Source of the DNA: JAGNLV01 sp964612145
Lineage (GTDB): Bacteria > Zixibacteria > MSB-5A5 > GN15 > FEB-12
Length of the DNA stretch: 64,000 bases
Direction: 5' to 3'
Assembly (NCBI GenBank): GCA_964612145.1
Contig: CAZTBP010000019.1
Location: 13,451 to 77,450, forward strand
The notes under the pieces were generated by a model, which ran no database searches, had not been told where the DNA came from, and saw only the letters and a program-made list of their open reading frames with translations. The position numbers and the translations under genes are program-made. Shown piece after piece: positions 1-9,024 of this stretch. The stretch's first letter is position 1; each line of letters opens with the position of its first letter.

Positions 1-380
1 ATATAAAGGTGCAAGCCCCCTGATTCTCTCATACTCCTGCTTGACCACTGTCAGTTAGTTCTTTTGAGACACGCAGTCCCGTCCGCCTTGCCAAATAGGA
101 ATGCTGGCCCTGGCGTTACTCACCTACAGTGTGACGTTGGCGGAAGCTCTGTTTAATAATAGACTCTCGTTATAAGCTTCCCTGTCAAGTAGACAGTTAT
201 AGAGTCGAGTATTCGGCAGATCGCAAGACTCGGACGACGTCTGGCGCTGAGCCGTCATACGCGCATCCTGCACGATCTTGACACGGCGGCGTGGGGATCG
301 TTGCGGGATCGATAGCGCATGAACCAAGCTGCAGGAAAGGCCGTTTGGAACTCCAAATTTCATCGAGAAAGCGCCTGGAT
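1..380. other. intergenic, no gene seen
   Basis: No convincing gene was found here. Open frames on the minus strand (about 124-411) overlap one another, lack a ribosome binding site and give low-complexity, Arg/Ser-rich translations without family resemblance. The window starts inside this spacer, so its other border is unknown. Confidence 0.5.
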
Positions 381-460
381 TTTCTAACCATTTTCTAACC
401 GCGAACTGCACGTAACTTCAAGTTACTTCACGTAACTACACGATACTTCACGTTACTTAA
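381..460. repeat. degenerate 10-bp tandem repeat
   Basis: From 401 to 460 the sequence falls into six consecutive 10-base units. Units 2-6 are CGTAACTTCA, AGTTACTTCA, CGTAACTACA, CGATACTTCA and CGTTACTTAA; unit 1 (GCGAACTGCA) is a weaker match. Just before it, TTTCTAACC occurs twice, 11 bases apart (381-400). A 10-bp period places each unit on the same helix face, as in phased protein sites or curved DNA. No gene lies within about 260 bases. Confidence 0.7.
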
Positions 461-723
461 CCTTTCTTATACCAGCGAATTAGACGTAATTTGCAGTTGA
501 TCAAGGGGTTAGCCGAAATCACTAGCGGCGAATCCCTGCCTCTCCGCTTTTTTGTTGGAGGATTAGTATATCGGGAGGTGGCGCATGGATCTCAGGAACA
601 TTCCCGTTCGCATGGATAGCAGCGGAAGCGGTGGAGCGGCCGTCGCATGGATCCCAACGGAAGGGTCGGGTGCCTCCGTGCCAAACCCTGGGGTGGGTTT
701 CCGGATAGGACCTAGCCGGGCCG

Positions 724-1734
724 TTAGCGGCGAATTACGATGCCGCGGAGGAGGCGGCCGAGGATGTCGGCGCCGGTAATGATCCGACGGCGCCGTGACC
801 ACAGCAGGATCAAATCCCGGTCGACAACGTCGTCCTCGTCGTGGCGGGCCTCGACCTGCAGCCGGCTGACCACATCCCCGATCACAACCGTTTCATCCCT
901 AATGAGAATCGGCCGGTGGCACCAGGGCAGCGGGTCGAAAGGACCGTCGCCGAAGAGCGCATCGCGCAAGAGCCCGTCGGCATCGAGCACAAGCTGCGGC
1001 GAGTCGTTCGGGTCGGTAATCACGACCCACTTTTTCCCGGACTTTTGGACCTGTCGCAGGAAGGGATCCTGGGTGGAGCGCCGGATATCGGGGAAGACCG
1101 GTTTGCCGTGCTGGGTGGGGAGCGCGATAAGGCTGTCGGCCGAGAGTATTTCACCTTCGTGCGAGACGGGCAGGTCATCCATCGCCAGGAAGTTCAGGGC
1201 GCCGAGTCCCTCGAGCTGGTCGACATCGACATCCTCGGCCTCGATATGTTTCTGGATAACTTCCCGGAGTTGATGTTCCCGGAAGTACTTGATGCCGTCC
1301 TCGCCGAGCCATTTGTCCAGCAGGTAGCCGGTCGGCCGGGCCAGCGGGTAGAGCAGCATCTGGTAGAAGCGGATGACCGGGGCGAGCAGCGCTCCCATTC
1401 TCAGGGCGTGTTTGGAGAAGTAGGCCTGGGGTGTGATTTCACCGACGAGGGTGATAAAGAAGGTTGAGAACACAAACGCCATGGCTCCGGAGAGAACGGA
1501 GTTTGAGAGAATGGCGAGCAGGGTGTTGAAGGCGACATTGCCCCAGAGAATGGTGGTTAGCAGGAAGTGGGAGTTTTTTCGCAAGCGAAGGATTTCCTCG
1601 GCATGGCGGCTGCCGGAGCCGGCCTCGACCTCGAGCCGAAGCCGGGTGAGGCCGAAGAGGGCCAGGTTGAGTCCGGAGAACATGGCCGAGTGAACGATGC
1701 AGACGCCTATACCGATCCAGGTAATTGTTGTCAT
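724..1734 (-). CDS. CNNM/CorC-type DUF21 membrane protein
   Basis: This is a membrane protein of the CNNM (DUF21, HlyC/CorC-like) family, whose members are linked to divalent-cation, mainly Mg2+, transport or sensing. The first 150 or so residues hold about four hydrophobic segments with family-type elements: an N-terminal Met-rich helix near F-S-G-L-N-L-A-L, and a V-G-E-I-T-P-Q-A stretch near residue 98. Beyond about residue 180 a soluble region replaces the CBS pair and resembles it only weakly, so nucleotide sensing may be degenerate. At 336 aa it is shorter than full CNNM proteins of about 420 aa because the C-terminal CorC domain is missing. The ATG at 1734 has GGGAG upstream. It is divergent from the MscS channel. 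Confidence 0.75.
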   Translation of the reverse strand: MTTITWIGIGVCIVHSAMFSGLNLALFGLTRLRLEVEAGSGSRHAEEILRLRKNSHFLLTTILWGNVAFNTLLAILSNSVLSGAMAFVFSTFFITLVGEITPQAYFSKHALRMGALLAPVIRFYQMLLYPLARPTGYLLDKWLGEDGIKYFREHQLREVIQKHIEAEDVDVDQLEGLGALNFLAMDDLPVSHEGEILSADSLIALPTQHGKPVFPDIRRSTQDPFLRQVQKSGKKWVVITDPNDSPQLVLDADGLLRDALFGDGPFDPLPWCHRPILIRDETVVIGDVVSRLQVEARHDEDDVVDRDLILLWSRRRRIITGADILGRLLRGIVIRR

Positions 1735-1906
1735 TTGTGTATCTCCCGCGCCCGTGAACTCAACCGGCCACCCGAATGCCGTCGCCCTTCAGGCTTTCCG
1801 CACCGTTTTTGCAAGTCAAGAATTCAATTGCGGTTCGTGTTGAGTCGGGGCTAACGTAATGATAGGTGTTTAGGAACCAATATATCGTTTAAATAGGAGA
1901 TTAGCA

Positions 1907-2779
1907 ATGGAGCTGTTCTTGGAGACTCTGAGTCAGGAGTGGGAGGCCTTTGTGCGGGTTTTGCCACGGCTGATTGTGGCTATCGTATTGCTTTCACTGT
2001 TCATTTTGCTGGGAAAGCTGGTAGGCAAGGGGGTGGTCAGCGCCCTCGGGCGCGGGAATTTCAATTCCACGCACCGTAATTTCTTTCGGGGGTTGACGAG
2101 ATGGATCGTAGCATTTGTCGGCCTCATATTAGCCTTTAATGTGGTTGGTCTCAAGGGACTGGCTGCCAGTTTCGTTGCCGGAGGTGGTATTACTGCAGTT
2201 GTTTTGGGGTTTGCCTTCAGGGAAATCGGGGAGAATCTGCTGGCCGGTTTTTCCCTCGCGTTTAGCCGGCCCTTCGAGGTCGGTGATCTTATTCAGTCCA
2301 GTGAGTTCCAGGGCACGGTCAAGAGCATTGAACTTCGATCTACACACATTCGCACTGCGGATGGTCGCGACATCTATATTCCAAGTTCGGAGATTTTCAA
2401 AAAACCCGTGACGAATTTTACCAAGGACGGGCTACGGCGGCTCTCCTTTAAGGTGGGGATAGACTATGCCGATGACTCTGAGCGAGCCCGCCAGGTACTT
2501 TCCGACGCTGCTGGTGGAGTGAACCACGTACTTAAGGATCCAGGGCCGGGTGTCATATTTTCCAGCCTGCTTGCGCAGTACGTAGAACTCGAGGTCTTTT
2601 TCTGGATAGATACCTTTAAAGAGGGAGTAAACCTGCGTGTCGTTCGGAACGAAGTTATTGAGCGCTGTCGACGAGAGCTCATGACACAGTCATTCACGGT
2701 AAGTGCCAATGTTATAAACAATGTTGCGTTGGGCAGTTACGACTCCCTCTCTCTCAGTCTGTCTAGAGAAGCTATCTAA
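1907..2779 (+). CDS. small-conductance mechanosensitive channel, MscS family
   Basis: This is a tension-gated inner-membrane channel that releases solutes on hypo-osmotic shock. The 290 aa match the short MscS plan: a first membrane helix near residues 18-42, a second near 63-85, and a pore helix near 85-110 rich in Gly and Ala (L-A-A-S-F-V-A-G-G-G-I). The beta domain follows, with F-S-R-P-F-E-V-G-D-L-I near 125 and the D-G-R-D-I-Y-I-P-S-S motif near 150. The C-terminal alpha/beta vestibule domain is present. AGGAG lies about 9 bases before the ATG. It is monocistronic, and its divergent neighbour is a putative ion-handling membrane protein. Confidence 0.9.
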   Translation: MELFLETLSQEWEAFVRVLPRLIVAIVLLSLFILLGKLVGKGVVSALGRGNFNSTHRNFFRGLTRWIVAFVGLILAFNVVGLKGLAASFVAGGGITAVVLGFAFREIGENLLAGFSLAFSRPFEVGDLIQSSEFQGTVKSIELRSTHIRTADGRDIYIPSSEIFKKPVTNFTKDGLRRLSFKVGIDYADDSERARQVLSDAAGGVNHVLKDPGPGVIFSSLLAQYVELEVFFWIDTFKEGVNLRVVRNEVIERCRRELMTQSFTVSANVINNVALGSYDSLSLSLSREAI

Positions 2780-2916
2780 ACTTCGAGTAACAGCTACCCG
2801 GCTGAGACAGAGGGGCACCATCAGTGATAGTTTGACTCCGCTTACCTATGACTTGACCAGGGGTGCCGTTGAAGACCAGGGGTCACCGATCTGACGGTGT
2901 GCAATTGTACTGCACC

Positions 2917-3369
2917 TTACTTGGACGGTTGCTGTTTCTGCTTCCACATGCGGGTGCCGACGATGACACCGGCGGCGCCGATCAGGGGGTTCAGCAGGGC
3001 CAGCCAGGTTGGCTGCGAGGCGCGGTTCATGGCATCCATCGCGGAGACGTCGGCCTCGCGGGTCATTGCCTGTTGCGGCTGCGAGAAGGTCGGGATCGCC
3101 ATCAATAACCCCAGCGCGAGGACAATACCGGCGAGAACCATGCTCGTTTTGTGGCTCTTGCTGATGACAAAGCAGACAATACCGCCGATGACGGCGGCAA
3201 TGAATCCCAGGGCAATGCTTGCCAGGATCCACAGTCCGGAGACCTCGTAGGTTCCGACCTGGAACGCGCCTTCGGTCCCCATGGCAACGTAGGCCAGGGT
3301 GAAGGTGATAAAAATGAATGCGGCCATAACTACGTAGCCGGCTATAACGGCGAGGATTTTCTTACCCAT
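2917..3369 (-). CDS. four-helix membrane protein, unknown function
   Basis: I do not recognise a family. The 150 aa hold four strongly hydrophobic stretches, at roughly residues 4-26, 44-70, 77-92 and 122-138. A soluble loop near 95-120 lies between the third and fourth, and the tail is short and basic. It lies 50 bases downstream of the Ser/Thr kinase-propeller gene on the same strand and shares with it the 14-base leader CCTTTCTTTTAGAG (written on the plus strand), so the two may be co-regulated. Start ATG at 3369, with AAAGG upstream. Confidence 0.6.
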   Translation of the reverse strand: MGKKILAVIAGYVVMAAFIFITFTLAYVAMGTEGAFQVGTYEVSGLWILASIALGFIAAVIGGIVCFVISKSHKTSMVLAGIVLALGLLMAIPTFSQPQQAMTREADVSAMDAMNRASQPTWLALLNPLIGAAGVIVGTRMWKQKQQPSK

Positions 3370-3378
3370 AGGGGTGTC

Positions 3379-3392
3379 CCTTTCTTTTAGAG
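3379..3392 (-). promoter_or_regulatory. leader motif shared with the kinase gene
   Basis: The 14 bases CTCTAAAAGAAAGG (minus strand) occur identically here, 9 bases before the membrane-protein start, and at 6079-6092, 7 bases before the kinase start. The 3' end (AAAGG) serves as the Shine-Dalgarno. The extra identity upstream suggests a shared translational or transcriptional element, or a local duplication. Confidence 0.4.
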
Positions 3393-3419
3393 GTGAGTCT
3401 GGAATCTCTCTTCACACAT

Positions 3420-6071
3420 CTATTTTTCGAGTTGCGCGTCCCAGTTAAGGACGACGACGAAATAGGTTTCGGATTCTTCTTCGATCGGCGCGTTGAGCAG
3501 GAACCGTTGGCCGTCGGAACTCACATCGTATCGAAATTGCATGGGGTTATTGATAGCCACACGGTGTTGGAAGAGCAGTTCCGGCACGCCAGCCTCGAAG
3601 AAGCCGCGTTCAGTTTGTACGGGAACGGCGTACCATTTGTCCGGTGGGTCGCGGAAGAAGATCTCCTTGCCGTCGCCCCGCCATCGCGGGCTGACTCCGC
3701 CGTCGCGGGAGACCTGCCACTTGCCGCCCGAGGCGGAGAGTTCACGGACGTAGATTTCGGATGATCCAGATTCGGTGCTTTGGTAGGCAATAAATCGTCC
3801 GTCGGGTGAAATCTGTCCACCGGCAATAAAGTCACCGTCGGCGCGAATCGCCAGGTTCTTGGTGGAATCCTTCAGGTTGAGGATTTTGACCGCAAAGCCG
3901 TCCTCCAGTTCAAGAACCACCATGGTATTCTTTTGGTCCAGCCACTGGGACGGTCCGGTGGGAGCGGGCGGGTTGTATATTTCAACGGCATCGCCGAGGC
4001 CGTTGGAGCGGCGGGAGACGATCCGGTAGACGCCGTCGGAGTTGTCGGAGTAGGCAATATGCTCGCCGTCCTGGGACCATATCGGCCACATTTCATCATC
4101 TTTTCCGAAGGTCAGTCTCGATGATATGCGTCGGTTGAGATCCATAACCCAGAGGTCCCTGCCGTTGGCGCGCAGATCCTGCAGGCCGTAGGCCAGTTTC
4201 GTTTCATCGGGAGAAAGGGCAATATCCTGATAGGTGGCGGATTCGCCGAGAATTTCCAGTTCGTTTCCTTCGCGATCAACCCATATCAATTGGCTGGTGG
4301 AGACTGATGCGCCAACCTGGTAGACGAGGGTTCCGGTTTCGGAGGCGGAGAAAATCCCGTTTTCGTTGATCGTTGCGAGGGACTGTGCGAGGGGTCGCGG
4401 GCCGTCGATGAATTCGTAGCTGTCGAGATCAATTTCCTGCAGCATCAGTAAGCCGTCGAGTCCGTAGATTATCTGCGATTCGGAGGCGTAGATGCACCGT
4501 CCCGGGAGATTGCCGATAGTAGTATCGACACTGCCGTCCAGCGATCCGATTTTGAGGCGGTATGCGCTGCCGGCGGTTGAGGAGTTGGTGACTCCCGCCA
4601 GATAGTAGAACCGGTTTCCGTCGGGGAAGAACCAGGGCCAGGCATGGTAGGTTTCTCCGGCGTCGCGGTTGATTGTGGTTGCAGCCACGGGTACGCCTCC
4701 GGTTGCGGGCACCTGGCGGATGGAATCGGTCTGGGAGTTATCGAAGAGGATTGTCCCGCTTGCTCCCCAGTGGCCGTCGGCGCCGTTGGTTTCACATATA
4801 AGCTGGGCGGGGCCACCGCCGACCGGGACTTTCTTAAGCTGTTGTCCGGCGAAAAACGCGATGTATTTGCTGTCGGGGGACCAGAAGTGCCGGCCCGCAT
4901 CCTCTGTGCCGGGCAGGGCGTTGGCTTCGAGTGCGGATACCGGCCGAACGTACGTTCTCGATACGCCGAGGGTGTCGGTTGCCCTGAAAGTCAGGAGTTG
5001 GCCATCGGGGGAAATCATCGGCCAGCGCACATTGCGGTACCCGGAATCGGCTGTGATTGTGAAGCGGTGGACGGTTCTTTCCGGTTCGGGCTGGGCAAAG
5101 TAGAGTGCAGCCAGTACGATTGCGGCGAGGGTCGAGACGGTTGCCAGAGCCCATCCGAGTCTTAGCCGTAGCTTGCGTCGCGCCGATACCGGTGACGGCA
5201 CGCCGGCCTGCGAACCGGATTGGGAAATCCATCGTAATTCGTCGCGCAGGTCGCTGGCAGACTGCCAGCGGCGGTCGGGTTCTTTATCGAGGCACTTGTT
5301 GACCAATCGCTCCAGGGCCGGGGGTGTCATAGTGATAACTTCCGACATGGGGCGTGGCTTTTCTTTTAGAATCGAGGCGATCAGGCTGGCCTGGCTTTTT
5401 CCGGAGAAGGCGGAGCGACCGGTAGCCATTTCGTACAGGAGCGCACCAAAGGCAAAGATATCGCTTCGGGCATCGGCCTCCATTCCCTCGAGCTGTTCCG
5501 GGGCCATGTATTGGATGGTACCGATTATAGTTCCGGCGCCGGTTAAGGGTGTGGTCTGGGTGATGTGGCTGATGCCCTCGACCATGCCTTCTTCGATTTT
5601 GAGTTTGGCCAGTCCAAAATCCAGCAGCTTGGCGCCGTCTCTGGTGATGATTACGTTGCCCGGTTTGAGGTCACGGTGGATGAGTCCTTTACGGTGGGCG
5701 GAGTCCAGGGCGTCGGCGATCTGGGTGCCGTAAGAGAATAGATCTTCAGCCTCCAGTGGTCCGGTTTTCAGGATTTCGGCCAGAGTCCGGCCTTCCAGGT
5801 ACTCCATGACAAGGAAGTCGAGGCCGTCTTCGTGACCGACGTCAAAGAGTGTACAGATGTGCGGATGGTTGAGACTGGAGATCGCCTTGGCCTCGCGTTC
5901 GAACCGTGCCCGGAGATCGGCGTTGTTCTGCGTGGCGGCAGGGAGGACTTTGATCGCGACGGTGCGATCGAGTCGGGTGTCTTTGGCTTTGTAGACTTCG
6001 CCCATGCCGCCGGTGCCGGCGGCCGTCTCGATCACATAGGGGCCAAGTTTATTTCCTGCTGACAGGGACAA
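3420..6071 (-). CDS. Ser/Thr protein kinase with C-terminal beta-propeller
   Basis: This is a membrane-spanning eukaryotic-type (Pkn/Hanks) kinase. The N-terminal kinase domain, residues about 12-270, has the glycine loop G-T-G-G-M-G-E-V, Lys41, the catalytic loop H-R-D-L-K-P-G-N with Asp134, and D-F-G-L-A near 156. One transmembrane helix lies near 307-330. About 550 residues of TolB/WD40-like propeller repeats follow (S-P-D-G-, W-S-P-D-S-K-Y-I-A, S-P-D-E-T-K-L-A-Y), placing a presumed sensor on the outer side of the inner membrane. The start is TTG, chosen because AAAGG precedes it by 7 bases and the kinase domain begins immediately. No cognate phosphatase or substrate is adjacent. Confidence 0.9.
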   Translation of the reverse strand: MSLSAGNKLGPYVIETAAGTGGMGEVYKAKDTRLDRTVAIKVLPAATQNNADLRARFEREAKAISSLNHPHICTLFDVGHEDGLDFLVMEYLEGRTLAEILKTGPLEAEDLFSYGTQIADALDSAHRKGLIHRDLKPGNVIITRDGAKLLDFGLAKLKIEEGMVEGISHITQTTPLTGAGTIIGTIQYMAPEQLEGMEADARSDIFAFGALLYEMATGRSAFSGKSQASLIASILKEKPRPMSEVITMTPPALERLVNKCLDKEPDRRWQSASDLRDELRWISQSGSQAGVPSPVSARRKLRLRLGWALATVSTLAAIVLAALYFAQPEPERTVHRFTITADSGYRNVRWPMISPDGQLLTFRATDTLGVSRTYVRPVSALEANALPGTEDAGRHFWSPDSKYIAFFAGQQLKKVPVGGGPAQLICETNGADGHWGASGTILFDNSQTDSIRQVPATGGVPVAATTINRDAGETYHAWPWFFPDGNRFYYLAGVTNSSTAGSAYRLKIGSLDGSVDTTIGNLPGRCIYASESQIIYGLDGLLMLQEIDLDSYEFIDGPRPLAQSLATINENGIFSASETGTLVYQVGASVSTSQLIWVDREGNELEILGESATYQDIALSPDETKLAYGLQDLRANGRDLWVMDLNRRISSRLTFGKDDEMWPIWSQDGEHIAYSDNSDGVYRIVSRRSNGLGDAVEIYNPPAPTGPSQWLDQKNTMVVLELEDGFAVKILNLKDSTKNLAIRADGDFIAGGQISPDGRFIAYQSTESGSSEIYVRELSASGGKWQVSRDGGVSPRWRGDGKEIFFRDPPDKWYAVPVQTERGFFEAGVPELLFQHRVAINNPMQFRYDVSSDGQRFLLNAPIEEESETYFVVVLNWDAQLEK

Positions 6072-6251
6072 TTGAATGCCTTTCTTTTAGAGATACAGCT
6101 GTCACAAATGGGTCGAGTGGCTGCGACCGACACAATATTGATTCATAATGTCCATTTTGCAAGCCCAAAACGAGGCCGGCGCGACTATTTTGCTGTGCAT
6201 GTTTGACGCAGTCCGGTCCCGGTTTTTACGCGAGCGGCGGCAGGGACGCGG

Positions 6252-7931
6252 TCAGGCCTTTACGATTGTTCGGTAGCGGTTGCGTCGGTTTTCGAACATT
6301 CGGCTGCCGAGTTCTTTCTGGCGCCAGTCCTGGTAGGCGGAGAAGTTGCCGTCGAACCACCGCACGTTTTGCTCACCCTCAAAGACCAGGAGGTTGGTGC
6401 AGATGCGGTCGAGGAAGAAGCGATCGTGGCTGATCACCAGGACGCATCCGGAGAAGTCGAGGATGGCTTCTTCGAGCATGCGAAGGGTATTGACATCGAG
6501 GTCATTGGTCGGCTCGTCGAGCAGCACAACATTGCCGCCGACTTTGAGGATCTTGGCCAGTTGACAGCGGTTGCGTTCCCCGCCGGAGAGTTCGCTGGCT
6601 TTTTTCTGCTGGGCCGGTCCTTTGAATCCGAACTGGGCGAGGTACTGGCGGATGGGGACCGAGCTTTTGCCGATTGTGATTTCGTCGCGCCCCTCCCCTA
6701 CTTCGTCGATGAGGCTCCTGTCGCTATCGAGTGATTCGCGTTCCTGATCGGCGATGGCGAATTGGACGGTCGAGCCGACCGTGACGGATCCTTCGCGCGG
6801 CGACAAGTCACCGGTAATCAGCTTGAACAGGGTGGTTTTGCCTGTGCCGTTGGGACCCACCAGCCCGACGACGGCCGAGCGGGGAATTTTGAAATCGAGA
6901 TCCTCGAACAGGTTGGTGTCGTCGTAGCCCATGGCGACATTGTCGAACTCGATCACCTGGCTGCCGAGGTCCGGGCCGGGTGCTATCCTGATGGTCACTC
7001 CGGGTGCTTTGTCGCGGGCGGTTTCGCGGGCGACCAGCTGTTCGTATTCGCGGATGCGCGATCGGGCCATTTCGTTGCGGTCGCCGCTGCTCATGCGGAT
7101 CCAGTTGAGCTCACGCTGGAGGGCTTTGGCGCGCGGGGAGTCCTTCTTCTCGGCTCCGGCCAGCTTGTTGAGTTTTTGCTGAAGCCAGGAGGTGTAGTTG
7201 CCTTCCCACGGCACCCCGTGGCCGCCGTCGAGTTCGAGAATCCACTTGGTGATATTATCGAGGAAATAGCGATCGTGGGTGACGATGATTACGGTGCCGG
7301 GATATTCGCGAAGTTGTTCTTCCAGCCAGTCGACCGTTTCGGCATCGAGATGGTTGGTTGGTTCATCGAGCAGCAGGAGATCGGGTTTTTCCAGCAGGGC
7401 TTTGCAGAGGGCGACGCGACGGCGCTCGCCGCCGGAGAGGGTGCCGACGGTGCGATCGTCGCCGGGCAAACAGAGGGCATCGGCGGCGACTTTGAGGGTC
7501 TGGTCGAGATTCCAGCCGTCGACGGCGTCGATTTTGTCCTGGAGCTGGCCCATGCGATCCATGGCTTTTTGCATTTCGTCGTCATCCATCGGGTTAGCCA
7601 TGCTGTCGGCGAGGCGGTTGTATTCGTCGAGGAGTTCATTTATTTCGCCAAAAGCCGATTCAATTGTTTCACGCACGGTCAGGTTGGGGTCCAGTTGCGG
7701 TTCCTGTTCGACGATGCCGGCCTGAAATCCGGGTGTGATGAAGGCGTTGCCCTGGAAGTCGGTGTCGATACCGGCCATGATGCGCAAGACAGTGGATTTG
7801 CCGGAGCCGTTTTCACCGACGATGCCGATTTTGGCGCCGGGGAAAAAGCTCAGGTTGATATCTTTGAGGACCTGCTTCTGCCCGTAGAACTTGTTCACGC
7901 GGTGCATGTGGAAGATGAACTTCTCTGCCAT
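6252..7931 (-). CDS. ettA: energy-dependent translational throttle protein EttA (ABC-F)
   Basis: EttA is a cytosolic ABC-F ATPase that binds the ribosomal E site and gates the first elongation steps according to ATP/ADP. Two ABC domains are seen. The first has Walker A G-E-N-G-S-G-K-S, signature L-S-G-G-E-R-R-R and L-L-L-D-E-P-T-N-H-L-D. The second has G-P-N-G-T-G-K-T, L-S-G-G-E-R-N-R and L-L-D-E-P-T-N-D-L-D. The arm and linker regions lie between them. The start was moved to the ATG at 7931 because EttA proteins begin M-A-E-K-F-I-F-H-M; the 23 codons upstream are unlikely to be translated. At 559 aa it is close to E. coli EttA (555). It appears monocistronic. Confidence 0.95.
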   Translation of the reverse strand: MAEKFIFHMHRVNKFYGQKQVLKDINLSFFPGAKIGIVGENGSGKSTVLRIMAGIDTDFQGNAFITPGFQAGIVEQEPQLDPNLTVRETIESAFGEINELLDEYNRLADSMANPMDDDEMQKAMDRMGQLQDKIDAVDGWNLDQTLKVAADALCLPGDDRTVGTLSGGERRRVALCKALLEKPDLLLLDEPTNHLDAETVDWLEEQLREYPGTVIIVTHDRYFLDNITKWILELDGGHGVPWEGNYTSWLQQKLNKLAGAEKKDSPRAKALQRELNWIRMSSGDRNEMARSRIREYEQLVARETARDKAPGVTIRIAPGPDLGSQVIEFDNVAMGYDDTNLFEDLDFKIPRSAVVGLVGPNGTGKTTLFKLITGDLSPREGSVTVGSTVQFAIADQERESLDSDRSLIDEVGEGRDEITIGKSSVPIRQYLAQFGFKGPAQQKKASELSGGERNRCQLAKILKVGGNVVLLDEPTNDLDVNTLRMLEEAILDFSGCVLVISHDRFFLDRICTNLLVFEGEQNVRWFDGNFSAYQDWRQKELGSRMFENRRNRYRTIVKA

Positions 7932-8032
7932 GGCCGGAAATCTCCTTGTGTTGTTGTGCGGTTCGTGACCCAAGCTAACGTGTGCGGGTCGCGGGTGCAA
8001 GCCGGTATTGCGATTGAATATTCAAATATAAA

Positions 8033-8065
8033 GAGGGCACGGGCGCGTCAGGCGCCGGTGCCCTC
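8033..8065 (-). terminator. terminator after the lipoprotein gene
   Basis: GAGGGCAC at 8033-8040 pairs with GTGCCCTC at 8058-8065, with inner GCGC pairing. On the minus strand the hairpin is followed by TTTATATTTG, giving a Rho-independent terminator about 30 bases past the stop at 8093. Confidence 0.7.
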
Positions 8066-8092
8066 GTATCGATTAAAACTCGAGCTGCGGGA

Positions 8093-8830
8093 TCAATCGG
8101 GCGGGTTCCAGGAGCCGGTGCCGTCCTGCTGGCCGCCGGAATCGTAGCTGGTCCAGGTTCCGCTGCCGGCTGAGGTCCAGGTCGATTCAAAGCGGGTGAC
8201 GCCGTTGTCTACGTATTCGAGTGTGCCGGAGCCATCCGGGTTGACCGAGGCGGTGACTGTTTCGTTGCCTGTCGGGTCAGTGAAAGTTGAGGTGAAGACG
8301 CCGGACTGGCTGGTGATCCAGTTCCAGAAGAACACCGGGCCGCCGGGAGTGTCGGGATCGTAGATATCAAGACTGCCTTCCGGGTCGCCCTTGCTCTGGA
8401 CGCCCTCGAGGAGTGTGAAGTTGTCGTACTCAGTCTGACCGTCGTTACCGTCGACCACGACATTCCACATGTACTGGGTTTCATTTTCGGTCCAAGTCAT
8501 AGTGACCGTAACACCTTCGGCGCTCCAGCTGTAGGATCCGCCCTGGGTGATCTTGGCGGCGGTTGCGGGCGGAACGTAGAAGAAGGAATAGGCCGTGAAG
8601 GTGTTAAGCAGCTGGGTATACAGCTGAGTCTGCTGGGCGCCGATATTGCCGGCGCTGGCAGCATCGCTCACACCCTGCGGGAGCTGTATGGCAGCAGACG
8701 AGAGGTTAATCGGGACACTGCCGTTGCCGTTGTCGGGGCCGGTTCCGCTGTCGTCGTCGTCGCCGCAACCCATCGCGAAAAGTGCGAGCAAAGCTGTCAG
8801 GATGACGAACCAGTTGAGCTTTCGAGTCAT
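8093..8830 (-). CDS. predicted outer-envelope lipoprotein
   Basis: This is a secreted lipoprotein of unknown function. Residues 1-21 form a signal peptide ending in the lipobox L-F-A-M-G-C, followed by an acidic D-D-D-D-S-G-T-G linker. The mature part is rich in Thr, Ser, Trp and Gly and appears all-beta; near the C-terminus it alternates G-S-G-T-W and T-W-T-S. The start was set at the ATG at 8830 because GGAGAT lies 8 bases before it; an in-frame ATG at 8845 contains that Shine-Dalgarno and is less likely. It is followed by a strong terminator. Confidence 0.7.
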   Translation of the reverse strand: MTRKLNWFVILTALLALFAMGCGDDDDSGTGPDNGNGSVPINLSSAAIQLPQGVSDAASAGNIGAQQTQLYTQLLNTFTAYSFFYVPPATAAKITQGGSYSWSAEGVTVTMTWTENETQYMWNVVVDGNDGQTEYDNFTLLEGVQSKGDPEGSLDIYDPDTPGGPVFFWNWITSQSGVFTSTFTDPTGNETVTASVNPDGSGTLEYVDNGVTRFESTWTSAGSGTWTSYDSGGQQDGTGSWNPPD

Positions 8831-8977
8831 TTTTGAGATCTCCATTCGTTTGATAAATTTCCAAGGTTAGCCGTTTGTAGACCGTTTGGTCAGCGCATAA
8901 TAGACTATATATATCTATTTTATGTTGGCAGGGGCAAGGGAAAAATGCGATATTCCGTCAAAAATCTGCAGTAGAGA

Positions 8978-9001
8978 GGCCGGAGCGGTGTGGCTCCGGC
9001 C
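8978..9001 (-). terminator. hairpin after oadB
   Basis: GGCCGGAGC (8978-8986) and GCTCCGGCC (8993-9001) form a perfect 9-bp stem with a 6-base loop, 24 bases beyond the oadB stop. The following minus-strand sequence is only T-rich (TCTCT), so this is a weak intrinsic terminator or an mRNA-stabilising hairpin. Confidence 0.5.
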
Positions 9002-9024
9002 GAAAAGTCGTGATGCCGGTAGTT

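Noticed and set aside
124..411. Minus-strand ORF of 95 aa in the first spacer
   Set aside because: No ribosome binding site, competing overlapping frame of similar length, and no family-like composition.
585..779. Plus-strand 64-aa ORF overlapping the DUF21 gene end
   Set aside because: Gly/Arg-rich translation and overlap with a well-supported gene; probably spurious.
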